Positions 34,965 through 44,313 of a stretch of DNA of 64,000 bases are shown in pieces. The stretch lies in contig QHYK01000086.1 of assembly GCA_003224085.1 (NCBI GenBank), forward strand, positions 1-64,000. The letters run 5' to 3'. How positions within the stretch are numbered: position 1 is the stretch's first letter; every line of letters begins with the position of its first letter. A model generated the notes under the pieces. That model searched no databases. It saw nothing but the letters and a program-made list of their open reading frames with translations, and was not told the DNA's origin. The stretch is from Acidobacteriota bacterium (GTDB taxonomy: Bacteria > Acidobacteriota > Terriglobia > Acidiferrales > UBA7541). A program made the translations under genes and the position numbers.

Positions 34965-37877
34965 ATGCGAACTTTTGCAAGTTTTCTGCTTGCTCTTGTT
35001 GCTTTGTTTTTGCTCATTCCCTCTACGCAGGCGCAGACGGACCGCCCTGCTGCTCAGGAACGCAAGGGGGGAATTACCGGTAAGGTCACCGATACGGCTG
35101 GCGCGATCCTGCAAGGTGCCAAGGTCACGGTAGATCCCGGCGGAATTGACGTGGTAACCGACGTCCAGGGGCAATTTCTTGTCAGCGGCCTCGCTCCCGG
35201 GACTTACACCGTGACCGTTAACTACGTTGGATTCAATACCTTCACGACGAGCGTCACGGTCTCGGCGGCCCAAGTCGCGAGCGTGATTGCCAAACTAGCG
35301 GTCGCCTCCCAGAACCTGGAAGTGCTGGTTACCGCAGAGCGTCCATCCGCGGAAGCCGAAGCGGTCAACGTCGAGCGTTCTGCAGACAATATCGTGCAGG
35401 TTCTTCCCGCCGACGTGATCCGAAGCTTGCCCAACGCCAACATGGCCGATGCCCTCGGCCGGCTGCCCAGCGTCAGCATCGAACGCGACGAAGGCGAAGG
35501 CAAGTACGTCCAAGTTCGCGGCACCGAGCCCCGCCTCACCAACTCAACGATCGACGGCATCAACGTTCCTTCCCAGGAATCCGGCGTTCGGCAAATCAAG
35601 TTTGACGCGATTCCCGCCGACATTGTCGAAGCGGTCGAGATTAACAAAACCTTGCAGGCGAATATGGATGGAGATGGTATCGGCGGCTCGGTAAACTTGG
35701 TCACCAAGACGGCTGGTGAGCGCCCCACGTTCAACCTTAGTGGCATGGGTGGGTACACTCCCATCGTCAACGGACGCGGCTTAGTCGAGACGACCGGCAC
35801 CGTGGGCCAGCGCTTTGGAGCCAACAAGCGCTTCGGTCTGCTTATGGGCGGCTCTTACGATTGGAATGGCCGCGGTATCGACGACATCGAACCCGTATCC
35901 GACATTGCTACCGGCGGCTTCTTACGCGGTTCGACCCTTTGGAAAGACGCCATCGACGTCCGTGAGTATCGTTACTTCCGTTCCCGTTGGGGACTTGCGG
36001 GCAGTGCGGATTACAAGTTCGGACAGGCCTCGGACATTTATATTCGTGGTTTGTACTCGGATTTCAAAAACTACGGAAACCGCTGGGTCTACTCGTTGAA
36101 TGACAATACGACAGGAATAACGCTAGATGGCTCAAACGGAGGCACGCCGAGCTTCAGCACGCAAGTCCGGAAGCCGGACTACGGTCTCGGCAGCCTGCTC
36201 CTCGGCGGTCGGCATGTCCTGGCCAGCTCTTGGTACTGGTGGGACGTCTCCGCCTCCCGCGGACGTTCCATAGACCGCGGGTATGGCCAGGCGAATTTCG
36301 CGTCTACTTTGAGCAGCAGTTCGTGCCAGTTTGATCCCGCCCCGACAAGGGACATTTACCTGCCTCAGTGGACCTCTGCGTGTTTCACCGAGGCCTATGA
36401 CCCTGCGAACATGGTGCTAAACAATATCCGAATAAACCAAGGCGGTAGTGCGCAATTGAACCTGCAAGCGGCGGGTGCCTTGGCCAAACGCTACCATCTC
36501 GGTTCGCACCTCTCGACGATTGAGATTGGCGGAAAGTTCCGCAATGCCCATAAATTTGACAACAGCTATGTGGTGACAACGGCCGCGAACCTAACTACGG
36601 GTGCACCCGGGTCAATACCCATGACTCTTTTCTCCAGCATCCTCAGCAATAACAATTACTACAACGGGGCCTATAAACTGGGCCCCAACCCAAGGTATGT
36701 GGATGTTCTGAACTACGTCAATGCCAATCCCGCGCTCGTCTCAACCACCAGTTCGCAGGGGAACGACACCGCAAACTACGACTTGGTCGAAAAAGTCTCC
36801 GCGGGATACGTGATGAACACCATCGACTTTAGCCACAGGGTTCGCGTCGTCGCCGGGGTACGCGTGGAAGGCACGGACCTGCGCACCGCGTCGTTTGACG
36901 CGACAAAGCCCGCTGGACAGCAGGAACTTGCCTTTCACGCCGACGGATCCTATATCAAAGTTTTGCCCAGCGTATCGTTGCGCTACGCGTTCACCCCGAA
37001 CACCAACCTCCGCCTCGTTTATGGCCGCGGATTTTCCCGGCCTGATCCTCAGGACATTGCCCAGGCTTTCAGTTTCACGACGGTCGGCAGCCCCGGTAGC
37101 CAGAAGAACCAGGTGAGCGAGGGAAATCCCAATCTTCGCGCCGAAACGGCGGATAATTTCGACATCCTCCTCGAGCACTATCTGAACCCCTTTGGCATGA
37201 TCACTGCTGGCTATTTTTACAAAAGGCTGACGGATCCCATTGTGACGCAGACCTTCAGGACTTGGAATTCGATTCCGGGGATTGATCCAACACTGTTCCC
37301 GCCCCCCTACTATGTCACGCAGCCCATCAACGCCGGGAGCGCCTGGATCTCAGGCTTTGAAGGAGCCTATTTGCAGCACCTGTCCTTCCTGCCTGGAGCA
37401 CTGCGCGGATTGGGAATTTCCGCGAACTATGGATACACCGCATCCCAGGCCAAGGGCTTGCCCGGCCGATCGGATAATCCCAGGTTGCTGCGCAACGCGC
37501 CCAACACCTGGAATATCAGCCCCACCTACGACAGCGGAAGGCTCTCTGTGCGCCTAGGCCTCACCTACAATCAGGCCAACATCGCCTTCTACTCGTATCA
37601 GGACGGAACGCCCACGCAGGATGGAACTCCAACAATGCCCACGGCGGGTGGATTAAACGGGCCCTTCTCTGATGGATACTTCTATTCCCACCTTCAGGTG
37701 GACATACAGGGCAGCTACCGAATCGGGAAGGGCCTGAGCTTCGTAATGTATGGCTTAAACCTCAACAACGAAGTCTTCGGCTTCTACCAAGGCAGCCCGC
37801 AATTCATGATCCAGCGCGAATACTACAGACCGGCGGTGGCCGCCGGCTTCCGCTGGTCGCCGACACACGAGAGGTAA
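34965..37877 (+). CDS. TonB-dependent receptor with N-terminal carboxypeptidase-regulatory-like domain (copy 1)
   Basis: Outer-membrane active transporter, 970 residues. The ATG at 34965 is preceded by AAAGGAG. Signal peptide 1-25 (ending TQAQ). A CarboxypepD_reg-like beta-sandwich follows (GITGKVTDTAGAILQGAKVTV, about 34-110), then the plug with PNANMADALGRLPSVSIERD, GKYVQVRGTEPRLT and DGDGIGGSVNLVTKTA, the pattern of the TIGR01782 receptor group. The 22-strand barrel ends in the C-terminal AAGFRWSPTHER. The substrate is unknown. A close paralogue follows immediately, and a phosphoesterase and an MFS exporter lie beyond. No TonB/ExbB/ExbD genes are in the window. Confidence 0.93.
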   Translation: MRTFASFLLALVALFLLIPSTQAQTDRPAAQERKGGITGKVTDTAGAILQGAKVTVDPGGIDVVTDVQGQFLVSGLAPGTYTVTVNYVGFNTFTTSVTVSAAQVASVIAKLAVASQNLEVLVTAERPSAEAEAVNVERSADNIVQVLPADVIRSLPNANMADALGRLPSVSIERDEGEGKYVQVRGTEPRLTNSTIDGINVPSQESGVRQIKFDAIPADIVEAVEINKTLQANMDGDGIGGSVNLVTKTAGERPTFNLSGMGGYTPIVNGRGLVETTGTVGQRFGANKRFGLLMGGSYDWNGRGIDDIEPVSDIATGGFLRGSTLWKDAIDVREYRYFRSRWGLAGSADYKFGQASDIYIRGLYSDFKNYGNRWVYSLNDNTTGITLDGSNGGTPSFSTQVRKPDYGLGSLLLGGRHVLASSWYWWDVSASRGRSIDRGYGQANFASTLSSSSCQFDPAPTRDIYLPQWTSACFTEAYDPANMVLNNIRINQGGSAQLNLQAAGALAKRYHLGSHLSTIEIGGKFRNAHKFDNSYVVTTAANLTTGAPGSIPMTLFSSILSNNNYYNGAYKLGPNPRYVDVLNYVNANPALVSTTSSQGNDTANYDLVEKVSAGYVMNTIDFSHRVRVVAGVRVEGTDLRTASFDATKPAGQQELAFHADGSYIKVLPSVSLRYAFTPNTNLRLVYGRGFSRPDPQDIAQAFSFTTVGSPGSQKNQVSEGNPNLRAETADNFDILLEHYLNPFGMITAGYFYKRLTDPIVTQTFRTWNSIPGIDPTLFPPPYYVTQPINAGSAWISGFEGAYLQHLSFLPGALRGLGISANYGYTASQAKGLPGRSDNPRLLRNAPNTWNISPTYDSGRLSVRLGLTYNQANIAFYSYQDGTPTQDGTPTMPTAGGLNGPFSDGYFYSHLQVDIQGSYRIGKGLSFVMYGLNLNNEVFGFYQGSPQFMIQREYYRPAVAAGFRWSPTHER

Positions 37878-37896
37878 TACAAATATCGGCCGTTGT

Positions 37897-37922
37897 GGCG
37901 AGAACCTCATTCGATTCTCGCC
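37897..37922 (+). terminator. Hairpin between the two TonB receptors
   Basis: Perfect 8-bp stem GGCGAGAA/TTCTCGCC with a 10-base loop, 19 bases after the first receptor's stop. There is no strong U-tract, so it may be a weak terminator or an attenuating or processing hairpin within an operon. Confidence 0.4.
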
Positions 37923-38123
37923 ATGATTACCTTTCTGAGCTACATTAAAAACAAGGAAACTTCTTTCCTTACTCTTGGAGTGGGCCTTCACGGGCGAAGG
38001 GGAGGTGTGCGTCCGAATCGTCCGAATGGAAAGGCTGGATTTGCTTTTGCGACCGGGTGTATAGTTCGCGGCATTCACGCTGAGGCAAGGCACAGTTCGA
38101 ATTCCTCACCAAAAGGAGTTCCT

Positions 38124-40985
38124 ATGCGAACTTTTGTAAGCTTTCTTTGCGGCTTCCTTCTCTCCTTTCTGCTCGCTTCTCCGGTTCCAGCACAAACAGA
38201 CCGTACTCCCGCCCAGGGTCGCAAAGGCACCATCTCCGGCAGAGTTACAGATAGTTCCGGCGGGGTCCTCCAGGGCGCCCTAATCTCCGTGGAACCAATA
38301 GGCATCACCGCAGCTTCCGATGTGCAGGGTCAGTTCACGATCAATGCTCTCGATCCTGGAAGTTACACCATCACGGTTACGTATGTGGGCTTTGCAAAAT
38401 TCACGCAGACACTAAATGTCGCCGCAGGTCAGGCTGCCTCCGTGGAGGCGAAGCTGAGCTTGGAGTCAGAAAACCAAGAAGTGCTTGTCAGCGCAGAACG
38501 TCTTTCTGCAGAAGCCGAAGCCGTCAACATTGAGCGCACTGCAGACAATATCGTTCAGGTTTTGCCGGTGGAGGTCATTCGCAGCCTGCCGAACGCCAAC
38601 ATGGCCGATGCGCTAGGGAGGCTGCCCAGTGTTACGCTGGAACGCGACGAGGGTGAGGGGAAGTACGTCCAGGTGCGCGGCACCGAACCGCGCCTTACCA
38701 ATACTACGATAAACGGCATTAGCGTTCCCTCGCCGGAACCGGGTGTCCGTCAGATCAAGTTCGACGCCATCCCTGCGGACCTTGTGGAGTCGGTCCAAAT
38801 CAGCAAGACGTTGCAGGCAAACATGGAGGGCGACGGAATCGGCGGCTCTGTGAATCTCGTCACCAAAACCGCAACCGAGCGCCCCACGATTTCCCTGAGC
38901 GGCATGGCAGGCTACACGCCGATCGTCAACGGGCGCTCACTCACGGAAGAGGCGGGGACCATCGGTCAGCGCTTCGGTGTGGACAAGAAGTTTGGCGTCT
39001 TGATCGGCGGCTCTTATGACTGGAACGGGCGTGGTATTGACGACATCGAGCCTGTTCCCGACATTGCGACATTGTCCAACGGTTCCACCGTCAGTTGGAA
39101 TGATGCAATGGACATTCGCGAATACCGTTATTTCCGGTCACGCTGGGGACTGGCCGGCAGCGCGGACTATACTCTTGGCCAAGGCTCGAATATCTACCTT
39201 CGCGGGCTGTACTCCGATTTCCATAACTACGGTGACCGCTGGGCCTATACGTTTACAGACAATACGCCGGGAATTCAATTGCTCGCTCCCGGGAACGCCG
39301 GCGGCGGGACGACTGCGCCAACCTTCAACGCGCAGCTTCGCAATCCTAATATTGGAGTTGGAGGCCTAATGCTTGGAGGCAGGCACGTCCAGGCAACCAC
39401 CTGGTTTTCCTGGGATTTGTCCGCTTCACGCTCTTTCTACGGCAACGCACCGTACTCGACAGCGGTCTTCAATTCCACTCTGACCACCAGCGCGTGCCAA
39501 TATGATCCGGCCGCCACCAAGAATCAATACCTGCCGCAGTGGAGCGCCGCGTGCTTTACGGAAGGATACAACCCTTCGAATGTCGCCTTGAACAACATCA
39601 ATAGGAGTCTGGGCCATTCTGCGCAACTCAATCTTCAGGCAGCTGGCGCAGGAGCCAAACGGTATCACCTAGGTTCGCACTTGGCCACCATCGAAATCGG
39701 AGGAAACTTCCGAAACGTACACAAGTTCGCGGACACCTATAGGCTTACGCTGACTCCGAACCCGAATATCACGATACCGCTTTCGAGCTTCCCCAATCGT
39801 CTCATTAACAACAATTATTATAACGGCGGAGAGTACAAGCTGGGCTACAACGCAAACTATGAAGACGCAATGGCCTTTGCGAATGCCAATCCGAGCGAGT
39901 TCACCTCAAACAGCACGTTTGGACAAGACCCCTCGTTCTACAATTTGGTGGAGAAAGTCAGCGCCGGCTACGTGATGAACACCGTCGACTTGTCAAGCCG
40001 CGTCCGGCTTATTGCCGGGGTGCGCTTTGAGGGCACCAGCGACCGCGTGGTTAATTTTTCAGTTGGCCCCTCGAGCTTCACCCCGAATCGCTTTTCAGGA
40101 TCCTATGTTACGGTTCTTCCGAGCGCTTCGGTCCGTTATGCTGTCGGGTCGAACAGTTATCTGCGCTTCGTTTATGCCCGGGGACTTTCACGACCTCAGG
40201 AGCAGGACATCGCTCAGGCTTTGGACTGGACCTTAGCGGCGAACGGGGGAAATAGGGGCGCGATTACCTTCGGCAATGCGAATCTTAAAGCCGAAACCGG
40301 TGACGATATCGACGTCCTCTTCGATCACTATCTAAACCCTTTCGGCATAATTTCGCTGGGGTATTTTTATAAGTATCTGCACGATCCGATCATCGCCCAC
40401 ACCTTCTTCCTGGACAATTATCAGCCGCCCGGAGGGCCGCTAGGGAATTGGCTGGCGACGCAACCGGTTAATGCTGGAAGCGCCTGGATCAGCGGCCTCG
40501 AGGCCGCCTATCTCCAACACTATTCCGCTCTTCCCGGCGTCTTGCGGGGGCTTGGGCTGTCTGCGAACTACGGCTACACGGCGTCGGGGACCTCTGGGAT
40601 TCCGGGACGCTCAGACCACCCGAGGTTGTTGCGGATGTCCCCCAACGCTTTCAACGTCAGCCCGACCTACGACCGTGGGCGAGTCTCGCTGCGCGTCGGA
40701 CTGTCGTACAACCAAGCCAATATCTACAGCTACCAATTTACTGACACCACGTCAGGCGGTGTTACCGGCCCGCTCAGCGACATCTACTTTTATACGCATT
40801 TCCAGGTGGACGCCCAGGGCAGCATTCGGCTCGCGCACGGGCTTAGCTTTGTCATGTATGGGCTCAATCTCAACAACGAAGTGTTCGGCTTCTATCAAGG
40901 CAGCCCGCAATTCATGATCCAGCGCGAATACTATCAGCCCACGGTTGCGGCCGGTGTGCGCTGGTCGCCGCCACGCGAGAAATAG
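38124..40985 (+). CDS. TonB-dependent receptor with N-terminal carboxypeptidase-regulatory-like domain (copy 2)
   Basis: Paralogue of the preceding receptor, 953 residues. The ATG at 38124 follows AAAAGGAG, and both proteins begin MRTF-x-SF. Signal peptide about 1-25 (VPAQ). CarboxypepD_reg-like domain (TISGRVTDSSGGVLQGALISV), plug (NANMADALGRLPSVTLERDEGEGKY, GDGIGGSVNLVTKTA) and barrel, ending AAGVRWSPPREK. Similarity to copy 1 runs along the whole length and is highest in the plug and at the last strands (LNLNNEVFGFYQGSPQFM in both). Variable segments fall in the extracellular loops, so the two may take up related but different substrates. Confidence 0.93.
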   Translation: MRTFVSFLCGFLLSFLLASPVPAQTDRTPAQGRKGTISGRVTDSSGGVLQGALISVEPIGITAASDVQGQFTINALDPGSYTITVTYVGFAKFTQTLNVAAGQAASVEAKLSLESENQEVLVSAERLSAEAEAVNIERTADNIVQVLPVEVIRSLPNANMADALGRLPSVTLERDEGEGKYVQVRGTEPRLTNTTINGISVPSPEPGVRQIKFDAIPADLVESVQISKTLQANMEGDGIGGSVNLVTKTATERPTISLSGMAGYTPIVNGRSLTEEAGTIGQRFGVDKKFGVLIGGSYDWNGRGIDDIEPVPDIATLSNGSTVSWNDAMDIREYRYFRSRWGLAGSADYTLGQGSNIYLRGLYSDFHNYGDRWAYTFTDNTPGIQLLAPGNAGGGTTAPTFNAQLRNPNIGVGGLMLGGRHVQATTWFSWDLSASRSFYGNAPYSTAVFNSTLTTSACQYDPAATKNQYLPQWSAACFTEGYNPSNVALNNINRSLGHSAQLNLQAAGAGAKRYHLGSHLATIEIGGNFRNVHKFADTYRLTLTPNPNITIPLSSFPNRLINNNYYNGGEYKLGYNANYEDAMAFANANPSEFTSNSTFGQDPSFYNLVEKVSAGYVMNTVDLSSRVRLIAGVRFEGTSDRVVNFSVGPSSFTPNRFSGSYVTVLPSASVRYAVGSNSYLRFVYARGLSRPQEQDIAQALDWTLAANGGNRGAITFGNANLKAETGDDIDVLFDHYLNPFGIISLGYFYKYLHDPIIAHTFFLDNYQPPGGPLGNWLATQPVNAGSAWISGLEAAYLQHYSALPGVLRGLGLSANYGYTASGTSGIPGRSDHPRLLRMSPNAFNVSPTYDRGRVSLRVGLSYNQANIYSYQFTDTTSGGVTGPLSDIYFYTHFQVDAQGSIRLAHGLSFVMYGLNLNNEVFGFYQGSPQFMIQREYYQPTVAAGVRWSPPREK

Positions 40986-40999
40986 TGGCTCGCCAACCG

Positions 41000-41830
41000 A
41001 TGCGCAAGATCTGGCGTCGCAGTGCGCTTTTTTTTTCCATGACCCTCGTTCCCGTTTCTCTAGCGGGACACGCGGAATCCCATTATTCCGGGCCATCGCC
41101 CGTAAAGGATGAACCAACATGGGTTTTGGTCGGTGCCGGTGACATCGCCGATTGCAGGGGTCTTGGCGGCGCAGAAGCCACCGCCAAGCTGCTCGACCAG
41201 ATCCCAGGAACCGTCATGGCCGTCGGCGACCTCGCTTATCCACCCGGCCGTCACCCGGCAATCATGAATTCCATGCCCGGGGGCACGCCTTACTTTGATT
41301 ATTTTGGCGCTCTTGCCGGCGAGCCCAAGACCGGCTATTACAGCTACGATCTCGGCTCTTGGCACTGCAAAGACGTGGGCGGCTGCGAATCCGGTTCTCC
41401 CCAGCAACGTTGGCTTCGCGCGGACCTCGCTTCGCACCCGGTCGCTTGCACGTTGGCCTATTGGCACAAGCCGCTTTTCAGTTCCGGCAGCGCTCACGGC
41501 AACGACTTGGCCATGAAACCGCTCTGGGATGCGCTCTACGACGCGAACGCCGACGTCGTCGTCAACGGCCACGATCACGACTACGAGCGTTTCGCCCCAC
41601 AAACCCCGGACGGTGTGTCCGATGCAGTCCGCGGCATTCGCGAATTCGTCGTGGGCACGGGCGGAAAAAATCTCCGCCCATTTGGCACGGCGAAGCCAAA
41701 TAGCGAAGTTCGCGACTTCTCAGCCTTTGGCGTTCTCAAACTCATCCTGAAGCCCAACGGCTACGATTGGCAATTCATTCCCGAGGAAGGCAAGACCTTC
41801 ACCGATTCCGGAAGCGGCGTCTGCCACTAA
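41000..41830 (+). CDS. Secreted metallophosphoesterase (purple acid phosphatase-like), internally damaged
   Basis: A 276-residue protein with a signal peptide (RRSALFFSMTLVPVSLAGHAES). A GTG at 40985 is also in frame; the ATG at 41000 gives the cleaner leader. Visible motifs are VGAGDIADC, VMAVGDLAYPPG, TLAYWHKPLFSSG and VVNGHDHDYERF, all typical of calcineurin-like phosphatases. The GNHE motif is missing from this frame: TRPSPGNHEF is encoded in another frame at 41242-41271, with about 25 expected residues deleted before it, and the frame returns at the CCCGGGGG run (41276-41283). A further 7 or so residues expected after SWH are absent. The open frame may encode an inactive protein, or the sequence may contain errors. 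It follows the receptors directly. Confidence 0.75.
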   Translation: MRKIWRRSALFFSMTLVPVSLAGHAESHYSGPSPVKDEPTWVLVGAGDIADCRGLGGAEATAKLLDQIPGTVMAVGDLAYPPGRHPAIMNSMPGGTPYFDYFGALAGEPKTGYYSYDLGSWHCKDVGGCESGSPQQRWLRADLASHPVACTLAYWHKPLFSSGSAHGNDLAMKPLWDALYDANADVVVNGHDHDYERFAPQTPDGVSDAVRGIREFVVGTGGKNLRPFGTAKPNSEVRDFSAFGVLKLILKPNGYDWQFIPEEGKTFTDSGSGVCH

Positions 41831-41900
41831 ACCTCAAACCACTGTTCTATCGTTCTATCTCCCAAGCAGTTTACGGAAGCTTGCCTGCGCACAAGCTCTG

Positions 41901-41920
41901 GTAGGGGCGCAGCATGGTGC
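41901..41920 (+). repeat. Dispersed GTAGGGGCGCA repeat
   Basis: GTAGGGGCGCAGCATGGTGC is identical, on the opposite strand, to 10754-10773, and is related to the unit near 9540 and to the hairpin at 4684. It lies in the gap before the MFS gene. Confidence 0.75.
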
Positions 41921-42042
41921 GCCTTCTAGTCTCAGGAGCCGGTATCACAGGACTTAATTCTCGTGAAAAGCTCTCTTGCGCAGCAAACATACGGCCTTCA
42001 CCCTTCTCGTCGCTCCTTACCTTTTGTGGCAAAGTAGTGTGG

Positions 42043-43290
42043 ATGGCAGCTTCTGAGAACTCCAGCGCCGCCGGGCGAATCGCTTTCACCTACCCAAACT
42101 TCGTTCTTTTCCAGTTGGCGCGTGTGTTTATTGTTCTTTCCGGCGAAATGCAATCGGTCGCCGTGGGATGGGAGGTCTATGAGATCACCAAGCAGCCCCT
42201 CGCCCTGGGTTTCGTCGGCTTGGCACAATTCCTCCCGGGCATTTTGTTTTTTCTCGTGTCGGGTCATGCTGCCGATCGCCACGACAGGCGCAAGCTGATG
42301 GTCCTTTGCTACTTCGGCTCCGCGGCTTGCTCTGGCGCGCTCTTATTTCTCACCCTGCGCGGTTTCCGCTCCGCGTACCCCATGTATGCGGTAATGTTCT
42401 TCGTAGGCGTCGCCCGTGCCTTCAGCGGACCGGCCACCCGCTCCCTGCTCCCCCAATTGGTTCCTGCGAAGGGTTTCCAAAACGCAGTTGCCTGGGGCTC
42501 GGTCCTTTTCCAAGGGACGGTAATCCTTAGCCCTTCGGTCGGCGGTTTTATTTACGCCGTCACTCGCGGGCCTGCCGCGGTATACGCGCTTTCTTTCCTC
42601 GCGGCTAACGTCGCCGCTGTAAGCACCTTGAGGATTAAAGTCGAGTCCGTCGAACGCCCTATCGAACCATTGAATTGGCAAACCACGCTCGCCGGCCTCC
42701 GTTACATCTGGCGCGAGAAAGCAATCCTGGGCTCCATCTCCTTGGACTTGTTTGCGGTTCTCTTGGGGGGTGCCGTCGCTCTCCTTCCTGTCTACGCGAA
42801 GGAAATTCTCTTGACCGGTCCCTGGGGCCTCGGGCTTTTGCGCAGCGCTCCGGCGGTCGGCGCCGGAGTCATGGCCATTTTTCTTGCGCACAAACCCTTG
42901 GGACGCCACGCCGGTTCCAGAATGTTGTGGTGCGTCGCCGGATTCGGTTTAGCCACTATCTTTTTCGGACTGTCGCGAAACCTTTACGTCTCTCTCCTCG
43001 CACTCTTTCTCGTGGGAGCGACAGACATGGTCAGTGTTATCGTTCGCCAGTTGCTCATCCAACTGGGCACGCCCGACGAAATGCGCGGGCGCGTGAACGC
43101 CGTGGATTCCGTCTTTATCGGCGCTTCCAACGAACTCGGTCAATTCGAGTCCGGTCTTGCCGCGCAGTGGTTTGGCACCATTCCCGCGGTCGTGCTTGGG
43201 GGAGCGGGAGCGATCCTTGTGACCGTCCTCTGGGCCTGGTGGTTTCCGGAGTTGCGGCGGGCGCAAGAAACGCTCAAATTCGCCGACTGA
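42043..43290 (+). CDS. MFS transporter, EntS-like (MFS_3 type)
   Basis: A 415-residue inner-membrane transporter with about 12 membrane helices. The frame is open from 41914, but the stretch before 42043 reads through a dispersed repeat region, so I chose the ATG at 42043 (MAASENSS). The helix 2-3 loop carries the MFS motif A variant GHAADRHDRRKLMV. FGVARAFSGPATRSLLPQLV-type and GRVNAVDSVFIGASNELGQFESG stretches are characteristic of the EntS/DUF894 group of exporters. The substrate is unknown; the family includes siderophore exporters, which would fit the neighbouring TonB receptors. Confidence 0.9.
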   Translation: MAASENSSAAGRIAFTYPNFVLFQLARVFIVLSGEMQSVAVGWEVYEITKQPLALGFVGLAQFLPGILFFLVSGHAADRHDRRKLMVLCYFGSAACSGALLFLTLRGFRSAYPMYAVMFFVGVARAFSGPATRSLLPQLVPAKGFQNAVAWGSVLFQGTVILSPSVGGFIYAVTRGPAAVYALSFLAANVAAVSTLRIKVESVERPIEPLNWQTTLAGLRYIWREKAILGSISLDLFAVLLGGAVALLPVYAKEILLTGPWGLGLLRSAPAVGAGVMAIFLAHKPLGRHAGSRMLWCVAGFGLATIFFGLSRNLYVSLLALFLVGATDMVSVIVRQLLIQLGTPDEMRGRVNAVDSVFIGASNELGQFESGLAAQWFGTIPAVVLGGAGAILVTVLWAWWFPELRRAQETLKFAD

Positions 43291-43305
43291 CCGCGCCGTT
43301 CTGAT

Positions 43306-43923
43306 TCACTTTTTCGTGGGCTTGGCCTCCTTTGCGGTCTTGTTTTCTTTTGTTGGCTTGGCTTCTTTCGCCGGCGTGCCTCCCATGTCATCCATCGCCA
43401 TGGACATCGGCGTCGAATTTCCAGCCAGCAGCTCTTTTTTCACGGGCTCTGTAATTTTGTCCGCGTTCTTTACCAGCATGGTGACCTGCCAGATTTGCTT
43501 TTCCGTGAGCTGCCCCTTGAATCCGGGCATTCCTGTTAAGCGAATTCCGTTTTCCACTTTCCAATAGGTTTCCCAAGGCTCATCATCCGTTACTCCGACT
43601 CCTTTGAAAAGTTCCGGGGGAGCGGGGAACATCCCGTGCGCCACTGCGGACTTCGGTTCGCCCGGGAGGCCATGGCAAGTAGCGCATTGCTCCTTGTACA
43701 CCTTCGCCCCGGCAATCAGGTTCACTTCATCCGCTGGAACCAGCGGCGTGGGGTGCGGCAGCTTGTCGAGATAAGCATGCTGCGCCGCCCTTGCCAGTTT
43801 TCTCTCTAAAGGCATGGGCGACGCCGAGGTCGCGACCGGAGCGAAACCCCAGGAAAAGTACAAGTACATGCACCCTAGAAACAGCAGGATTCCAATCACG
43901 ATTCCCAGGACAAAGCCTCTCAT
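43306..43923 (-). CDS. Membrane-anchored c-type cytochrome
   Basis: A 205-residue monoheme cytochrome. N-terminal helix 4-24 (FVLGIVIGILLFLGCMYLYFSW) is an uncleaved anchor or signal. Heme motif CATCH is at 80-84 in YKEQCATCHGLPGEP. The distal Met is probably in RLTGMPGFKGQL. A Lys/Thr/Glu-rich tail with the repeated unit AKEAKPTKE closes the protein. The start has AGGAG 8 bases upstream. It converges with the MFS gene and diverges from the RND operon. Partner oxidase or dehydrogenase is not adjacent. Confidence 0.9.
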   Translation of the reverse strand: MRGFVLGIVIGILLFLGCMYLYFSWGFAPVATSASPMPLERKLARAAQHAYLDKLPHPTPLVPADEVNLIAGAKVYKEQCATCHGLPGEPKSAVAHGMFPAPPELFKGVGVTDDEPWETYWKVENGIRLTGMPGFKGQLTEKQIWQVTMLVKNADKITEPVKKELLAGNSTPMSMAMDDMGGTPAKEAKPTKENKTAKEAKPTKK

Positions 43924-44313
43924 TTAGGATTCTCCTGTCCCTTTCGGGATTGACTCCAATTTGTTCCCATGGTCATCTTGGTTCGCTGATAGTCTACGAA
44001 TTCCGTAGCCGTTGTCTACCCTTCAAATTATCCGGTAGTGGCGCCGCAAATGACACCAGCACCCATTACCTCTAACCGCTGGTTTCAAAGGCGTTGTCCG
44101 TCCGCCCGGCCGAATCGTAACGCCCGTGTTCCTATGAACTCTCCCCCTCGTAACCTTTCTTCTCTCCCGGCCGTCTTATGTATGCGTAGACATGAGGTTT
44201 CCGGCGGTCTATCCCTTTGGTGCAGCAGCCCTTGGAGTCCCCGTGATTGCCCTGCCTTTGGACGGCTTGCTCGCACGAGCGCAGTGTTTTGTGCATTGGT
44301 TAGGAGTAGATGA
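43924..44313. promoter_or_regulatory. Divergent intergenic region (cytochrome c / RND operon)
   Basis: A 390-base region between divergent genes that should hold both promoters. An interrupted palindrome CTACGAATTCCGTAG at 43994-44008 (arms CTACG/CGTAG) is a possible operator. TAGGAG at 44301 is the ribosome binding site of the adaptor gene. No clear -35/-10 pair was picked. Confidence 0.4.
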
